A stretch of 64,000 bases of DNA from Streptomyces sp. SLBN-118. GTDB lineage: Bacteria; Actinomycetota; Actinomycetes; Streptomycetales; Streptomycetaceae. Both the position numbers and the translations under genes were made by a program. This document shows, piece by piece, positions 7,690 through 15,729 of this stretch. The stretch's first letter is position 1, and every line of letters begins with the position of its first letter. Location of the stretch: contig NZ_VFNP01000002.1 in the NCBI RefSeq assembly GCF_006715635.1, positions 620,001-684,000 on the forward strand. Reading direction: 5' to 3'. The notes below the pieces were generated by a model, which was not told the origin of the DNA, made no database searches, and was given only the letters and a program-made list of their open reading frames with translations.

Positions 7690-8982
7690 ATGACGGAAAC
7701 GGACCTGCTGGACTCGGCGGAACGGATGGGGCGCGAGGAGCTCGAAGCGCTGCAGCTGGAACGGCTGCGGGCCGCCTTGCACCATGCGTACGAGAACGTC
7801 GGCTTCTACCGGCAGTCCTTCGACAAGGCCGGCCTGCGCCCCGAGGACTGCCGCACGCTCGCCGATCTCGGCCGATTCCCGTTCACCACCAAGGCCGACC
7901 TGCGGGACAACTACCCCTTCGGGATGTTCGCGGTGGACCAGTCGCAGGTGCGCCGCATCCATGCCTCCAGCGGGACGACCGGCCGTCCGGCCGTCGTCGG
8001 CTACACGGAGCGCGATCTGGACACCTGGGCGGACGTGGTGGCCCGCTCGATCCGCGCGGCCGGCGGCCGCCCGGGCCACAAGGTCCATGTGGCGTACGGA
8101 TACGGGCTGTTCACGGGCGGTCTCGGTGCCCACTACGGCGCGGAGCGGCTCGGCTGCACGGTGATTCCGGCCTCCGGAGGCATGACCGCCCGCCAGGTGC
8201 AGCTCATCACGGACTTCCGCCCCGAGATCATCATGGTGACGCCGTCGTACATGCTCACGCTCCTGGACGAATTCGAGCGGCAGGGCGTCGATCCCCGTAC
8301 GACATCGCTCAGGGTCGGCATTTTCGGCGCCGAACCGTGGACCGAGGAGATGCGCCGCGAGATCGAGGAGCGGTTCGCGATCGACGCCGTCGACATATAC
8401 GGACTGTCCGAGGTCATCGGCCCGGGCGTGGCCCAGGAGTGCGTGGAGACCAAGGACGGGCTGCACATCTGGGAGGACCACTTCTATCCGGAGGTGGTCG
8501 ACCCGCTCACCGGTGAAGTGCTGCCGGACGGGGAGCACGGCGAGCTGGTCTTCACCTCGCTCACCAAGGAGGCCATGCCCGTGATCCGCTACCGGACCCG
8601 GGACCTGACACGGCTGCTGCCCGGCACGGCCCGGGTCTTCCGACGTATGGAGAAGGTGACCGGGCGCTGCGACGACATGGTGATCCTTCGCGGGGTGAAC
8701 CTCTTCCCGACCCAGATCGAGGAGATCGTGCTGCGTACGCCGCATGTCGCGCCGCACTTCCAGCTGCGGCTGACCCGCGAGGGCCGCCTCGACGCGCTCA
8801 CGGTGCGGGCGGAGGCGCGCGCCGGGGCCACGTCCGAGCAGCGGGAGGCCGCCGGGCGGGCGATCGCGGCGGCCGTGAAGGACGGGGTCGGGGTGTCGGT
8901 CGCGGTCGAGGTGGTGGACCCCGAGACGCTGGAGCGGTCCGTGGGCAAGATCAAGCGGATCGTGGACCTGAGGCAGAAGTGA
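7690..8982 (+). CDS. paaK: Phenylacetate--CoA ligase
   Basis: A 430-residue PaaK, the usual family length. ASSGTTGRPAVVGYTERDLDTW (about 97-118) is the PaaK-specific P-loop, GIFGAEPWTEEMR the aryl-binding region, DIYGLSEVIGPGVA the A5 motif, IRYRTRDLTRL the PaaK hinge, and SVGKIKRIVDLR the C-terminal Lys motif. It activates phenylacetate (or a related aryl acid) to its CoA ester with ATP in the cytoplasm. The paa monooxygenase/ring-cleavage genes are not next to it, so this is an orphan copy inside the acyl-CoA island. The 20-bp palindrome just upstream suggests ligand-controlled repression. It converges with the next acyl-CoA synthetase over a short repeat. Confidence 0.93.
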   Translation: MTETDLLDSAERMGREELEALQLERLRAALHHAYENVGFYRQSFDKAGLRPEDCRTLADLGRFPFTTKADLRDNYPFGMFAVDQSQVRRIHASSGTTGRPAVVGYTERDLDTWADVVARSIRAAGGRPGHKVHVAYGYGLFTGGLGAHYGAERLGCTVIPASGGMTARQVQLITDFRPEIIMVTPSYMLTLLDEFERQGVDPRTTSLRVGIFGAEPWTEEMRREIEERFAIDAVDIYGLSEVIGPGVAQECVETKDGLHIWEDHFYPEVVDPLTGEVLPDGEHGELVFTSLTKEAMPVIRYRTRDLTRLLPGTARVFRRMEKVTGRCDDMVILRGVNLFPTQIEEIVLRTPHVAPHFQLRLTREGRLDALTVRAEARAGATSEQREAAGRAIAAAVKDGVGVSVAVEVVDPETLERSVGKIKRIVDLRQK

Positions 8983-9002
8983 CCCGAAGAGCCATCGGGC
9001 GA

Positions 9003-9032
9003 GCGACGTCAGGCGACGTCAGGCGACGTCAG
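9003..9032. repeat. Three exact tandem copies of GCGACGTCAG
   Basis: Three 10-base units run without interruption from 9003, a fourth begins, and the array covers the stop codon of the leftward acyl-CoA synthetase (TGA at 9031-9029). It lies in the 46-base gap between two convergent genes. It looks like replication slippage. No function is evident. Confidence 0.8.
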
Positions 9033-10531
9033 GCGGCAGCGAAGCGGTCCCGCAGCTCACGCTTGAGGATCTTCCCGCTGGCGTTGCGCGGCAGCTCGTC
9101 CACGAACACGACCTTCTTCGGGGCCTTGAAGTGGGCGAGCTTCTCCCGTGCGTGGTCGATCAGTTCGTCCTCGGTGACCTCGCCGCGCGCGACGACGACG
9201 GCGGTGACCGCTTCGATCCAGCGCTCGTCGGGCAGGCCGATGACGGCGGTCTCGGCGACGGCGGGATGGGTGTAGAGGGCGTCCTCGACCTGACGTGAAG
9301 CCACGAGCACTCCCCCGGAGTTGATGACGTCCTTCACGCGGTCGACGACGGTGAAGTAGCCCTTGGCATCCCGGACGGCCAGGTCGCCGGAGCGGAACCA
9401 GCCGTCGCGGAAAGCCTCTTCGGTCTCCTCGGGCTTGTCCCAGTACCCCTCGCACAGCTGCGGCGAGCGGTAGACGACCTCACCCGCAGTGCCGTCGGCG
9501 ACTTCCTTGCCGTCCTCGTCGACGACCTTCGCCTCGACGAACAGGACCGGACGGCCGCAGGAGTCCATCCGGCCCTCGTGTTCGTCCGGGCGCAGGACGG
9601 TCGCGAGCGGGCCGATCTCGCTCTGGCCGAAGCAGTTGTAGAAGCCCAGCTCCGGCAGGCGCTCGCGGAGCTTTTCGAGCACGGGCACCGGCATGACCGA
9701 AGCGCCGTAGTAGGCCTTGCGCAGTGCGCCGAGGTCGCGCGCCGCGAAGTCCGGATGGTTGGAGAGGCCGATCCAGACCGTGGGCGGCGCGAAGAGGCTG
9801 TCGGCGCGGCCCGCTTCGACGAGGCCGAAGATCTGCTCCGCGTCCGGCCCGTCCAGGATGGTGTTGTCGGCGCCGACCGCGAGATACGGCAGCAGGAACA
9901 CATGCATCTGGGCGGAGTGGTAGAGCGGCAGGGAGTGCAGCGGCCGGTCGCTCTCGCTCAGATCGAGGGCGGTGATCGCGCTGACGTACTCGTGGACGAG
10001 CGCCCGGTGGGTCATCATCGCGCCCTTGGGCTGGGCGGTGGTGCCCGAGGTGTAGAGCAGCTGGACCAGGTCCTCGGTCCCCGGCTCCCGCTCCGGGGTG
10101 AAGGGGCGGGGCGTACGCAGCTCCGCCAGCAGCGAGTCGTCCGCGTCGCGCAGGGGCCTGACGGGCAGACCGCCCGGCAGCCGGGGCGCGAGATCCGGGT
10201 CGGCGAGCACGAGGGCGCTGCCCGACTGCTCGATGATGTATGTGAGATCGTCGCCGGTGAGGTTCTGGTTGACGGGGACATGGACGAGTCCCGCCCGTGC
10301 ACAGCCGAGGAAGCCGATGAGATACGCGTCGGAGTTGTGGCCGTAGGAGGCGACCCGGTCCCCCGTACGCAGGCCGTGGCCGGTGAGGACGGCCGCCGCC
10401 GTGGTGACGGCGGCGTCCAGTTCCGCGTAGCTCCAGGTCCGGTCCGCGTAGCGAAGAGCGGTGCGGTCGGGGGTGCGCTTCGCGGTGCTCCGCACGACGG
10501 AGTCGACTGTGTTGCTGCGTACGGCTGTCAT
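9029..10531 (-). CDS. Acyl-CoA synthetase (AMP-binding, FadD-type)
   Basis: A 500-residue ANL enzyme starting at ATG 10531 (MTAVRSNTVDS). Longer readings upstream have low-quality coding sequence and lack the family alignment. YTSGTTAQPKGAMMTH is the P-loop, YNCFGQSEIGPLATVLRP the A5 motif, FRSGDLAVRDAKGYFTVVDR the A7 motif, and LPRNASGKILKRELR the C-terminal Lys motif. It resembles short-to-medium or side-chain acyl-CoA ligases of actinobacterial lipid degradation. It stands alone on its strand, convergent with paaK, with a broken penicillin acylase gene behind it. Its substrate cannot be read from the sequence. Confidence 0.9.
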   Translation of the reverse strand: MTAVRSNTVDSVVRSTAKRTPDRTALRYADRTWSYAELDAAVTTAAAVLTGHGLRTGDRVASYGHNSDAYLIGFLGCARAGLVHVPVNQNLTGDDLTYIIEQSGSALVLADPDLAPRLPGGLPVRPLRDADDSLLAELRTPRPFTPEREPGTEDLVQLLYTSGTTAQPKGAMMTHRALVHEYVSAITALDLSESDRPLHSLPLYHSAQMHVFLLPYLAVGADNTILDGPDAEQIFGLVEAGRADSLFAPPTVWIGLSNHPDFAARDLGALRKAYYGASVMPVPVLEKLRERLPELGFYNCFGQSEIGPLATVLRPDEHEGRMDSCGRPVLFVEAKVVDEDGKEVADGTAGEVVYRSPQLCEGYWDKPEETEEAFRDGWFRSGDLAVRDAKGYFTVVDRVKDVINSGGVLVASRQVEDALYTHPAVAETAVIGLPDERWIEAVTAVVVARGEVTEDELIDHAREKLAHFKAPKKVVFVDELPRNASGKILKRELRDRFAAA

Positions 10532-10658
10532 GGCGCGATCCTCGGCGGCGGCGCCGCGAGGGTCAAGGCCTCGGATACCGAACGGGATGTTGACAGCGCA
10601 TCCTCCGGCTGACTGCATGGACCAACCCGCTTTCACCGCAGTTCTGTTGGGAGGCACG

Positions 10659-10988
10659 TTGCTCTTCCGCACCCGCCTGAGACGGCTCGGGCTCGCTTGC
10701 ATCGCCCTGGTTGACCGCAGCCGCCGTACTGCCGACGGCCGCGTCTGCCGATTCCGGTGGCCGGCACGACCGGCATCCTTCCGGCGGCGGTCTGTCCGCC
10801 GTCATCCGCTATACCGAGCACGGCATCCCGCACATCGTCGCCAGGGACTACGCGAGTCTCGGCTTCGCCACCGGATGGGCGCAGGCCGCGGACCACGCGA
10901 CGCGGGCACGGTGGAGAAGCTGCTCGCCACACCCGCGCCCGCAGGGCCGGGACGGCAGGCCAAGGAGCTGATGCGGGGCTGGGGCTGA
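10659..10988 (+). pseudogene. Penicillin acylase-family remnant
   Basis: A TTG start with GGGAGG upstream opens a signal-peptide-like stretch ([16 protein letters not shown]), which then has to change frame to continue as [13 protein letters not shown]. Next comes [20 protein letters not shown] and [10 protein letters not shown], the hallmark N-terminus of secreted penicillin/N-acyl-homoserine-lactone acylases. A further frame change leads to [20 protein letters not shown] and LMRGWG, which also belong to the family's N-terminal region, and the frame then ends. The Ntn-hydrolase Ser and the whole beta chain are missing. Only about 110 of some 780-800 residues survive, with at least two frameshifts, so the gene is dead. 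Confidence 0.75.
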
Positions 10989-11025
10989 CGCACTGAGGGA
11001 CCCGGACAGCGGGCGCGGTCCGGGC

Positions 11026-12594
11026 TCACAGCGCGCGCTCGTGGCCCTCCCAGTACGGCGCGCGCAGCCGGCGCTTGTAGAGCTTGCCGTTCGGGTCGCG
11101 CGGCATGACCTCGATGAAGTCCACCGTCTTGGGGCGTTTGTAGCCTGCCAGTTGCCGCTCGCAGTGGGTCAGGATGTCGGCGGCGAGCGCGGCGCCGGGC
11201 TCATGTCCCTCAGCCGGTTCGACGACCGCCTTGACCTCTTCTCCCCAGTCGGCGTGCGGGATCCCGAACGCGGCGGCGTCCGCGACGGCGGGGTGGGTCA
11301 GCAGCGCCGACTCGATCTCGGCGGGGTAGATGTTGACGCCACCCGAGATGATCATGTCGATCTTGCGGTCGCGGAGGAACAGATAGCCGTCCTCGTCGAG
11401 GATGCCCAGGTCGCCGACGGTGAAGAAGTCGCCGATGCGGGCCTTCCTGGTCTTGGCCTCGTCCTTGTGGTAGCTGAAACCGCCGGTGCTCATCTTCATG
11501 TAGACGGTGCCCAGTTCACCGGGCGGAAGCCGTTTGCCGTCGTCGTCGAAGACGGCGAGTTCGCTGATGGGCCAGGCCTTGCCGACCGTGCCCGGCTTCT
11601 TCAGCCACTCCTCGGCCGTCGCGAAGGCACCGCCGCCCTCGCTTGCCGCGTAGTACTCCTCGACGCAGGTGCCCCACCAGTCGATCATCGCCCGCTTCAC
11701 ATGGTCGGGGCAGGGTGCGGCACCGTGGATGGCGTGCCGCATCGACGACACGTCGTAGCGCTCCTTCACCTCGTCGGGCAGTGCGAGGAGCCGGTGGAAC
11801 TGCGTCGGCACCATGTGCGTGTGGGTGCAGTCGTACGCGTCGATGAGGCGCAGCATCTCCTCGGGCGTCCACGTGTCCATCAGGACCAGGGGGTGCCCGA
11901 TGTGCAGGGCGGCGCCCGCGAATTGGAGCACGGCGGTGTGGTAGAGCGGCGAGCAGACCAGATGGACGTTGTCGTCGAAGGGCCTGATGCCGAAGATGCC
12001 GAGGAAGCCGCCGAGATACGCCTCCTCGGGGAGTTTGCCGGGCAGCGGGCGGCGGATACCGCGCGGCCGTCCGGTGGTGCCCGAGGTGTAGTTCATGACC
12101 CAGCCGAGCGTCCGGTCCCCGGGCACGGATTCCGGCTGCCCGTCGAGGAGTTCGGCGTACGGGCGGAAGCCTTCCACCGTGCCCACGGCGTAGCGATGGC
12201 TCGAGGGGAGATTCGCCTCGTCCGCGGCGGCCGTCGCGGCGTCCGCGAAACGCTCGTGCGCGATGAGCACCTTGGCACCGGAGTCGGCCACGATCCAGGC
12301 GATCTCGGGGCCGACGAGATGGTGATTGACGGGGACGAGATAGAGCCCTGCCTGGGAGGCCGCGAGGTAGGCGGTGAAGAACTCGACGCCGTTGGGCAGG
12401 ACGACCGCGAAGGAGTCGCCCTTCTTGAGACCGGCTGCGCGCAGACCGTGGACGAGCCGGTTCACGGCCGCGTGCAGTTGCCCGGCGCTCCATGCCTCGC
12501 CGTCAGGTGCGATCAGGATGGTACGGCCGGGGTCGGCGGCGGCCTGGGCCCAGAAGCCTCCCCCGGATGCCGTCCGGGCGGCTGGCTCACTCAC
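11026..12594 (-). CDS. Acyl-CoA synthetase (AMP-binding, FadD-type)
   Basis: A 522-residue ANL enzyme. The start is GTG 12594 (MSEPAARTASGGG), which overlaps the stop of the upstream monooxygenase (GTGA) and has GGAAGGAG 8 bases before it. MNYTSGTTGRPRGIRRPLPG is the P-loop, EEYYAASEGGGAFATAEEWL the A5 region, FFTVGDLGILDEDGYLFLRDR the A7 region, and MPRDPNGKLYKRRLR the catalytic Lys motif. The family member that ends in R.PYWEGHER is common in actinobacterial lipid and steroid loci. It is coupled to the nitronate monooxygenase-like gene and driven by the promoter carrying the TCTGA-N7-TCAGA operator at 13744. Confidence 0.9.
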   Translation of the reverse strand: MSEPAARTASGGGFWAQAAADPGRTILIAPDGEAWSAGQLHAAVNRLVHGLRAAGLKKGDSFAVVLPNGVEFFTAYLAASQAGLYLVPVNHHLVGPEIAWIVADSGAKVLIAHERFADAATAAADEANLPSSHRYAVGTVEGFRPYAELLDGQPESVPGDRTLGWVMNYTSGTTGRPRGIRRPLPGKLPEEAYLGGFLGIFGIRPFDDNVHLVCSPLYHTAVLQFAGAALHIGHPLVLMDTWTPEEMLRLIDAYDCTHTHMVPTQFHRLLALPDEVKERYDVSSMRHAIHGAAPCPDHVKRAMIDWWGTCVEEYYAASEGGGAFATAEEWLKKPGTVGKAWPISELAVFDDDGKRLPPGELGTVYMKMSTGGFSYHKDEAKTRKARIGDFFTVGDLGILDEDGYLFLRDRKIDMIISGGVNIYPAEIESALLTHPAVADAAAFGIPHADWGEEVKAVVEPAEGHEPGAALAADILTHCERQLAGYKRPKTVDFIEVMPRDPNGKLYKRRLRAPYWEGHERAL

Positions 12595-13700
12595 GACTGG
12601 CTCCTTCCGGCGATGCGGTTGATGCGGTCGACGGCCTGCTCGAAGCCCCGGGTCAGCTCGTCGACGACTTGCTGCACACTGCGTTCGGAGTTCATCCGGC
12701 CGACGATCTGGCCGACGGGGGTGCCGAGCAGCGGGCCCACTTCGTACTTCTGGATCCGCGATACGGCGTCTGCGACGAGGAGGCCCTGCAGCGGCATGGG
12801 CAGGCTGCCTGGGCCGTTGGGGTCGTCCCAGGCGTCGGTCCACTCGGTCCGCAGCTGGCGGGCGGGTTTGCCCGTCAGGGCGCGGGAGCGGACGGTGTCG
12901 CCGGAGCCGGCGGCAAGGAGTTTCGCGGTGAGCGCCCGGGAGTGGAGGTCGGCCTCGGTGGTGGTGAGCCAGAGCGAGCCGAGCCAGGCGCCCTGTGCAC
13001 CCAGAGCGAGAGCGGCGGCGATCTGCCCGCCGCTGCCGATGCCACCGGCGGCGAGTACGGGGAGGGGGTTCACGGCGTCGACGACCTCGGGCGTGAGCAC
13101 CATGGAGGCGATCTCGCCGGTGTGGCCGCCCGCTTCGTAGCCCTGGGCGACGACGATGTCGATGCCGGCGTCGGCGTGGTGGCGTGCGTGCCTGGCGCTT
13201 CCGGCGAGTGCCGCGACGAGGATGCCGTGGTCGTGGGCGCGCTGGACGACATCGGCGGGCGGCGGGCCGAGGGCGTTGGCGAGCAGCTTGATCGGATAGT
13301 CGAAGGCGACGTCGAGCTGGCTGCGGGCGACCTGCTCCATCCATCCGGTGATCCGCCAGCCCGAGGCCTCGCCCTCGGGGAGTTCGGGGACACCGTGCTT
13401 GGCGAGTGTTTCCCTGACGAACTGCCGGTGGCCCTCCGGGATCATCGCCTCGACATCGGCCTCGGTCACTCCCTCGACCTTCTTGGCCGGCATGACGACA
13501 TCGAGGCCGTAGGGCTTTGTTCCGGTGTGCTGCTCCATCCAGTCGAGGTCGCGCTGGAGATCGTCGGGGGCGGTGTAGCGCACGGCGCCCAGGACGCCGA
13601 GTCCACCGGCACGGCTGATGGCGGCGGCCACCGCGGGGAACGGCGTGAAGCCGAAGATGGCGTGCTCGATTCCCAGTCTCTTGCTCAGCTCCGTCTCCAT
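12591..13700 (-). CDS. Nitronate monooxygenase/2-nitropropane dioxygenase-family flavoprotein
   Basis: A 369-residue TIM-barrel FMN protein. ISRAGGLGVLGAVRYTAPDD near the N-terminus, VAQGYEAGGHTGEIASMVL (about 182-200, with the phosphate-binding EAGGH) and VLAAGGIGSGGQIAAALALG (about 215-234) are the family's FMN-binding motifs. The family includes nitronate oxidases and the steroid-ring reductase IpdC, so the reaction is open. It is the first gene of a two-gene leftward operon with an acyl-CoA synthetase (4-base GTGA overlap). That points to a flavin-dependent step on a CoA-linked substrate rather than nitronate detoxification. The 17-bp palindrome lies 44 bases upstream of its ATG. Confidence 0.85.
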   Translation of the reverse strand: METELSKRLGIEHAIFGFTPFPAVAAAISRAGGLGVLGAVRYTAPDDLQRDLDWMEQHTGTKPYGLDVVMPAKKVEGVTEADVEAMIPEGHRQFVRETLAKHGVPELPEGEASGWRITGWMEQVARSQLDVAFDYPIKLLANALGPPPADVVQRAHDHGILVAALAGSARHARHHADAGIDIVVAQGYEAGGHTGEIASMVLTPEVVDAVNPLPVLAAGGIGSGGQIAAALALGAQGAWLGSLWLTTTEADLHSRALTAKLLAAGSGDTVRSRALTGKPARQLRTEWTDAWDDPNGPGSLPMPLQGLLVADAVSRIQKYEVGPLLGTPVGQIVGRMNSERSVQQVVDELTRGFEQAVDRINRIAGRSQS

Positions 13701-13743
13701 GGGGCGCAGGATGCCGCAGCCCGCCGGACGAGGGAAGAGATTT

Positions 13744-13760
13744 TCTGATGCCGTGTCAGA
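13744..13760. promoter_or_regulatory. 17-bp palindrome TCTGA-N7-TCAGA (second copy)
   Basis: TCTGATGCCGTGTCAGA, embedded in TTTTCTGA..TCAGATTCTT, aligns base for base in its arms and flanks with the site at 5157-5173. It lies 44 bases before the monooxygenase start and 90 bases before the oppositely oriented serine hydrolase. Shared control of two acyl-CoA operons is the simplest reading. Confidence 0.6.
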
Positions 13761-13796
13761 TTCTTTGGGGTGGTTGACACCACCTCACCCCGGCAA

Positions 13797-13836
13797 GAAA
13801 GTTTCACTGCCGTGTCGGTTCCCGAAAGATACTTTC
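13797..13836. promoter_or_regulatory. Paired GAAAG/CTTTC elements before the serine hydrolase
   Basis: GAAAGTTTC (13797-13805) and GAAAGATACTTTC (13824-13836) are both dyad-symmetric, and their left arms are 27 bases apart. The second ends only a few bases before the ribosome site (AGGAGGG). GAAA-N-TTTC type sites are known in front of several sugar- or wall-related Streptomyces genes. The regulator here is unknown. Confidence 0.45.
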
Positions 13837-13849
13837 AGGAGGGTGCTGG

Positions 13850-15703
13850 ATGACTGAGGACGCAGCGGGCAGAGGGATCAGCCGGCGCAGGCTCGGCAGC
13901 GGGGTACTGGCCCTGGGCGGGGCGCTCGCGCTGGCACCGATTCCCTTCGCCGAGGCGGCTTCGGCCTCAGGAGGCGGGCCGGGAGGCGGCCCAGGAGCGG
14001 GCTCCGCCGACGGGCCGGGAGGCGGCTCGGGCGGCGTGTCCGGTGCCGGGCAGCCCACTTTGCGGCACGGCTCCGCCGAGCTGGCCGGGCTGATCTCCTC
14101 CCATCTGGACCGACTTGTCACCGACGCCGAGAAGTTCCTCGGACCGTCCCCCAAGCACCCCTGGTACGCGGGTGCGGTACTGCTCGCGGGACGCGGCGGC
14201 ACGGTGGCGCTGCACCGCCCGATCGGCAAGGCGGTGCGCTATGCGGCGTACGACGAGAAGACCGACTCGGGCGTGGAGTTCCCGGCGGACCAGCAGATCG
14301 CCATGGCCAAGGACACCGTCTTCGATCTGGCGTCCGTCTCGAAGCTGTTCACCTCGATTCTGGCGGTACAGCAGATCGAACGCGGCACCCTGGCGCTGGA
14401 GGCCACGGTCGCCTCGTATCTCCCGGACTTCGGGGGCGCGGGCAAGCAGGACATCACCGTGCGTCAATTGCTCACCCATACCTCGGGGTTCCGCGCCTGG
14501 ATTCCGCTGTACAAGGAGCCGACGAGGGAGGGCAGGCTCCGGCTGCTCTGGAACGAGGCCCCCGCCAGTCCTCCAGGCACCAAGTACCTCTACTCCGACC
14601 TCAATCTGATCTCGCTGCAGCTGATCCTGGAGAAGATCACCGGTCACCCTCTGGATGCGCTGCTCCACAACGAGATCACTGCTCCACTCGGGATGCACCG
14701 CACTCGCTTCAACCCGCCCGCATCGTGGAGGCCGAAGATCGCCGCCACCGAGGACGCCCGGCCGCCCTGGTCGGGCCTGGAGCGCGGTCTGGTCTGGGGC
14801 GAGGTCCACGACGAGAACGCGTTCGGCTTCGGCGGCGTCGCCGGTCACGCCGGAGTCTTCTCCTGCGCGTGGGACCTCGCGATCCTCGCCCGCACCCTCC
14901 TCAACGGCGGCGTCTACGGGCAGTGCCGCATTCTGCGCCGCGCGTCCGTGGAGCTGATGTTCACCGACTTCAACACCGCCTTCCCGGGCGACGAACACGG
15001 CCTCGGCTTCGAGCTCTACCAGCACTGGTACATGGGCGCCATGGCCACGCCCCGCACCGCGGGTCACACCGGCTTCACCGGCACCAGTCTGGTGCTCGAC
15101 CCGAGCACCGACTCGTTCCTGATCGTGCTCGGCAACTCCGTTCATCCGGTGCGCAGTTGGCGTTCCGGAAGCGCACCACGGGTCGCCGCAGCCAACAACA
15201 TGGCCCGCGCGGTCGCCGTGCACCCCGAGCACGGCCGTACCGCCTGGTTCTCCGGGATGGCCGGTGCCACGAACGCCGTTCTCGGCCTGCCCGCGATCCC
15301 TCTTGCCTCGCAGCGGGCCCGACTGTGCTGTTCGCTGTGGTGGGACACCGAGCCCGGGTCGGACGCGCTGTTCCTGGAAGGGTCGGCGGACGACGGGGTG
15401 TCCTGGCGGGCGGTGCCGTTCACGACCGTACGCGAGGGGGCCGAACCGCAGCCGCACCCCACCGGGTCGGCGAGCGGCTGGTCCGGGCGGGTCTGGCACC
15501 GGCTCACCGCGGATCTCTCGGCGTGGCGCGGCGGCACGGTACGGCTGCGCTGGCGGTATGCGACCGATCAGCTGTATGTCGGCCGCGGGGTGTACGTGGA
15601 CGGGCTGCGCATCGAGGACGGCGGCCGTCGGGTCTTCGACGACTCACGGCCCGCGGACGCCGCCCGGATCGAGGCCAATGGCTGGGCGGCGTCGCGGGAC
15701 TGA
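13850..15703 (+). CDS. Tat-exported serine hydrolase (class C beta-lactamase fold) with C-terminal beta-sandwich
   Basis: A 617-residue protein. Residues 1-37 form a twin-arginine signal (ISRRRLGSGVLALGG followed by an AEAASA cleavage region). A Gly-rich linker of about 30 residues follows, then a beta-lactamase/DD-peptidase-fold domain (about 80-440). This has SVSKLF (SxxK nucleophile motif, about residues 162-167), YSDLN (YxN equivalent) and HTGFTGTS as the third motif. The last 150 residues (SLWWDTEPGSDALFLEGSADDG onward) look like an all-beta adhesion/MAM-like domain. The expected action is outside the membrane on cell-wall peptide, ester or lactone substrates. The start has AGGAGGG 6-7 bases upstream. 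Two GAAAG/CTTTC dyads precede it. Confidence 0.88.
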   Translation: MTEDAAGRGISRRRLGSGVLALGGALALAPIPFAEAASASGGGPGGGPGAGSADGPGGGSGGVSGAGQPTLRHGSAELAGLISSHLDRLVTDAEKFLGPSPKHPWYAGAVLLAGRGGTVALHRPIGKAVRYAAYDEKTDSGVEFPADQQIAMAKDTVFDLASVSKLFTSILAVQQIERGTLALEATVASYLPDFGGAGKQDITVRQLLTHTSGFRAWIPLYKEPTREGRLRLLWNEAPASPPGTKYLYSDLNLISLQLILEKITGHPLDALLHNEITAPLGMHRTRFNPPASWRPKIAATEDARPPWSGLERGLVWGEVHDENAFGFGGVAGHAGVFSCAWDLAILARTLLNGGVYGQCRILRRASVELMFTDFNTAFPGDEHGLGFELYQHWYMGAMATPRTAGHTGFTGTSLVLDPSTDSFLIVLGNSVHPVRSWRSGSAPRVAAANNMARAVAVHPEHGRTAWFSGMAGATNAVLGLPAIPLASQRARLCCSLWWDTEPGSDALFLEGSADDGVSWRAVPFTTVREGAEPQPHPTGSASGWSGRVWHRLTADLSAWRGGTVRLRWRYATDQLYVGRGVYVDGLRIEDGGRRVFDDSRPADAARIEANGWAASRD

Positions 15704-15729
15704 ACGAATCGTCGCGGGACGGAGCGGAT

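Noticed and set aside
10538..10702. N-terminal extension of the acyl-CoA synthetase to 10702
   Set aside because: The extra 57 residues lack family similarity and coding bias. ATG 10531 begins exactly where the family alignment begins.
12591..13700. Steroid-ring enzyme IpdC
   Set aside because: Same flavoprotein superfamily, but the N-terminal wording fits general nitronate monooxygenase-like proteins better, and no other ring-degradation genes are present.
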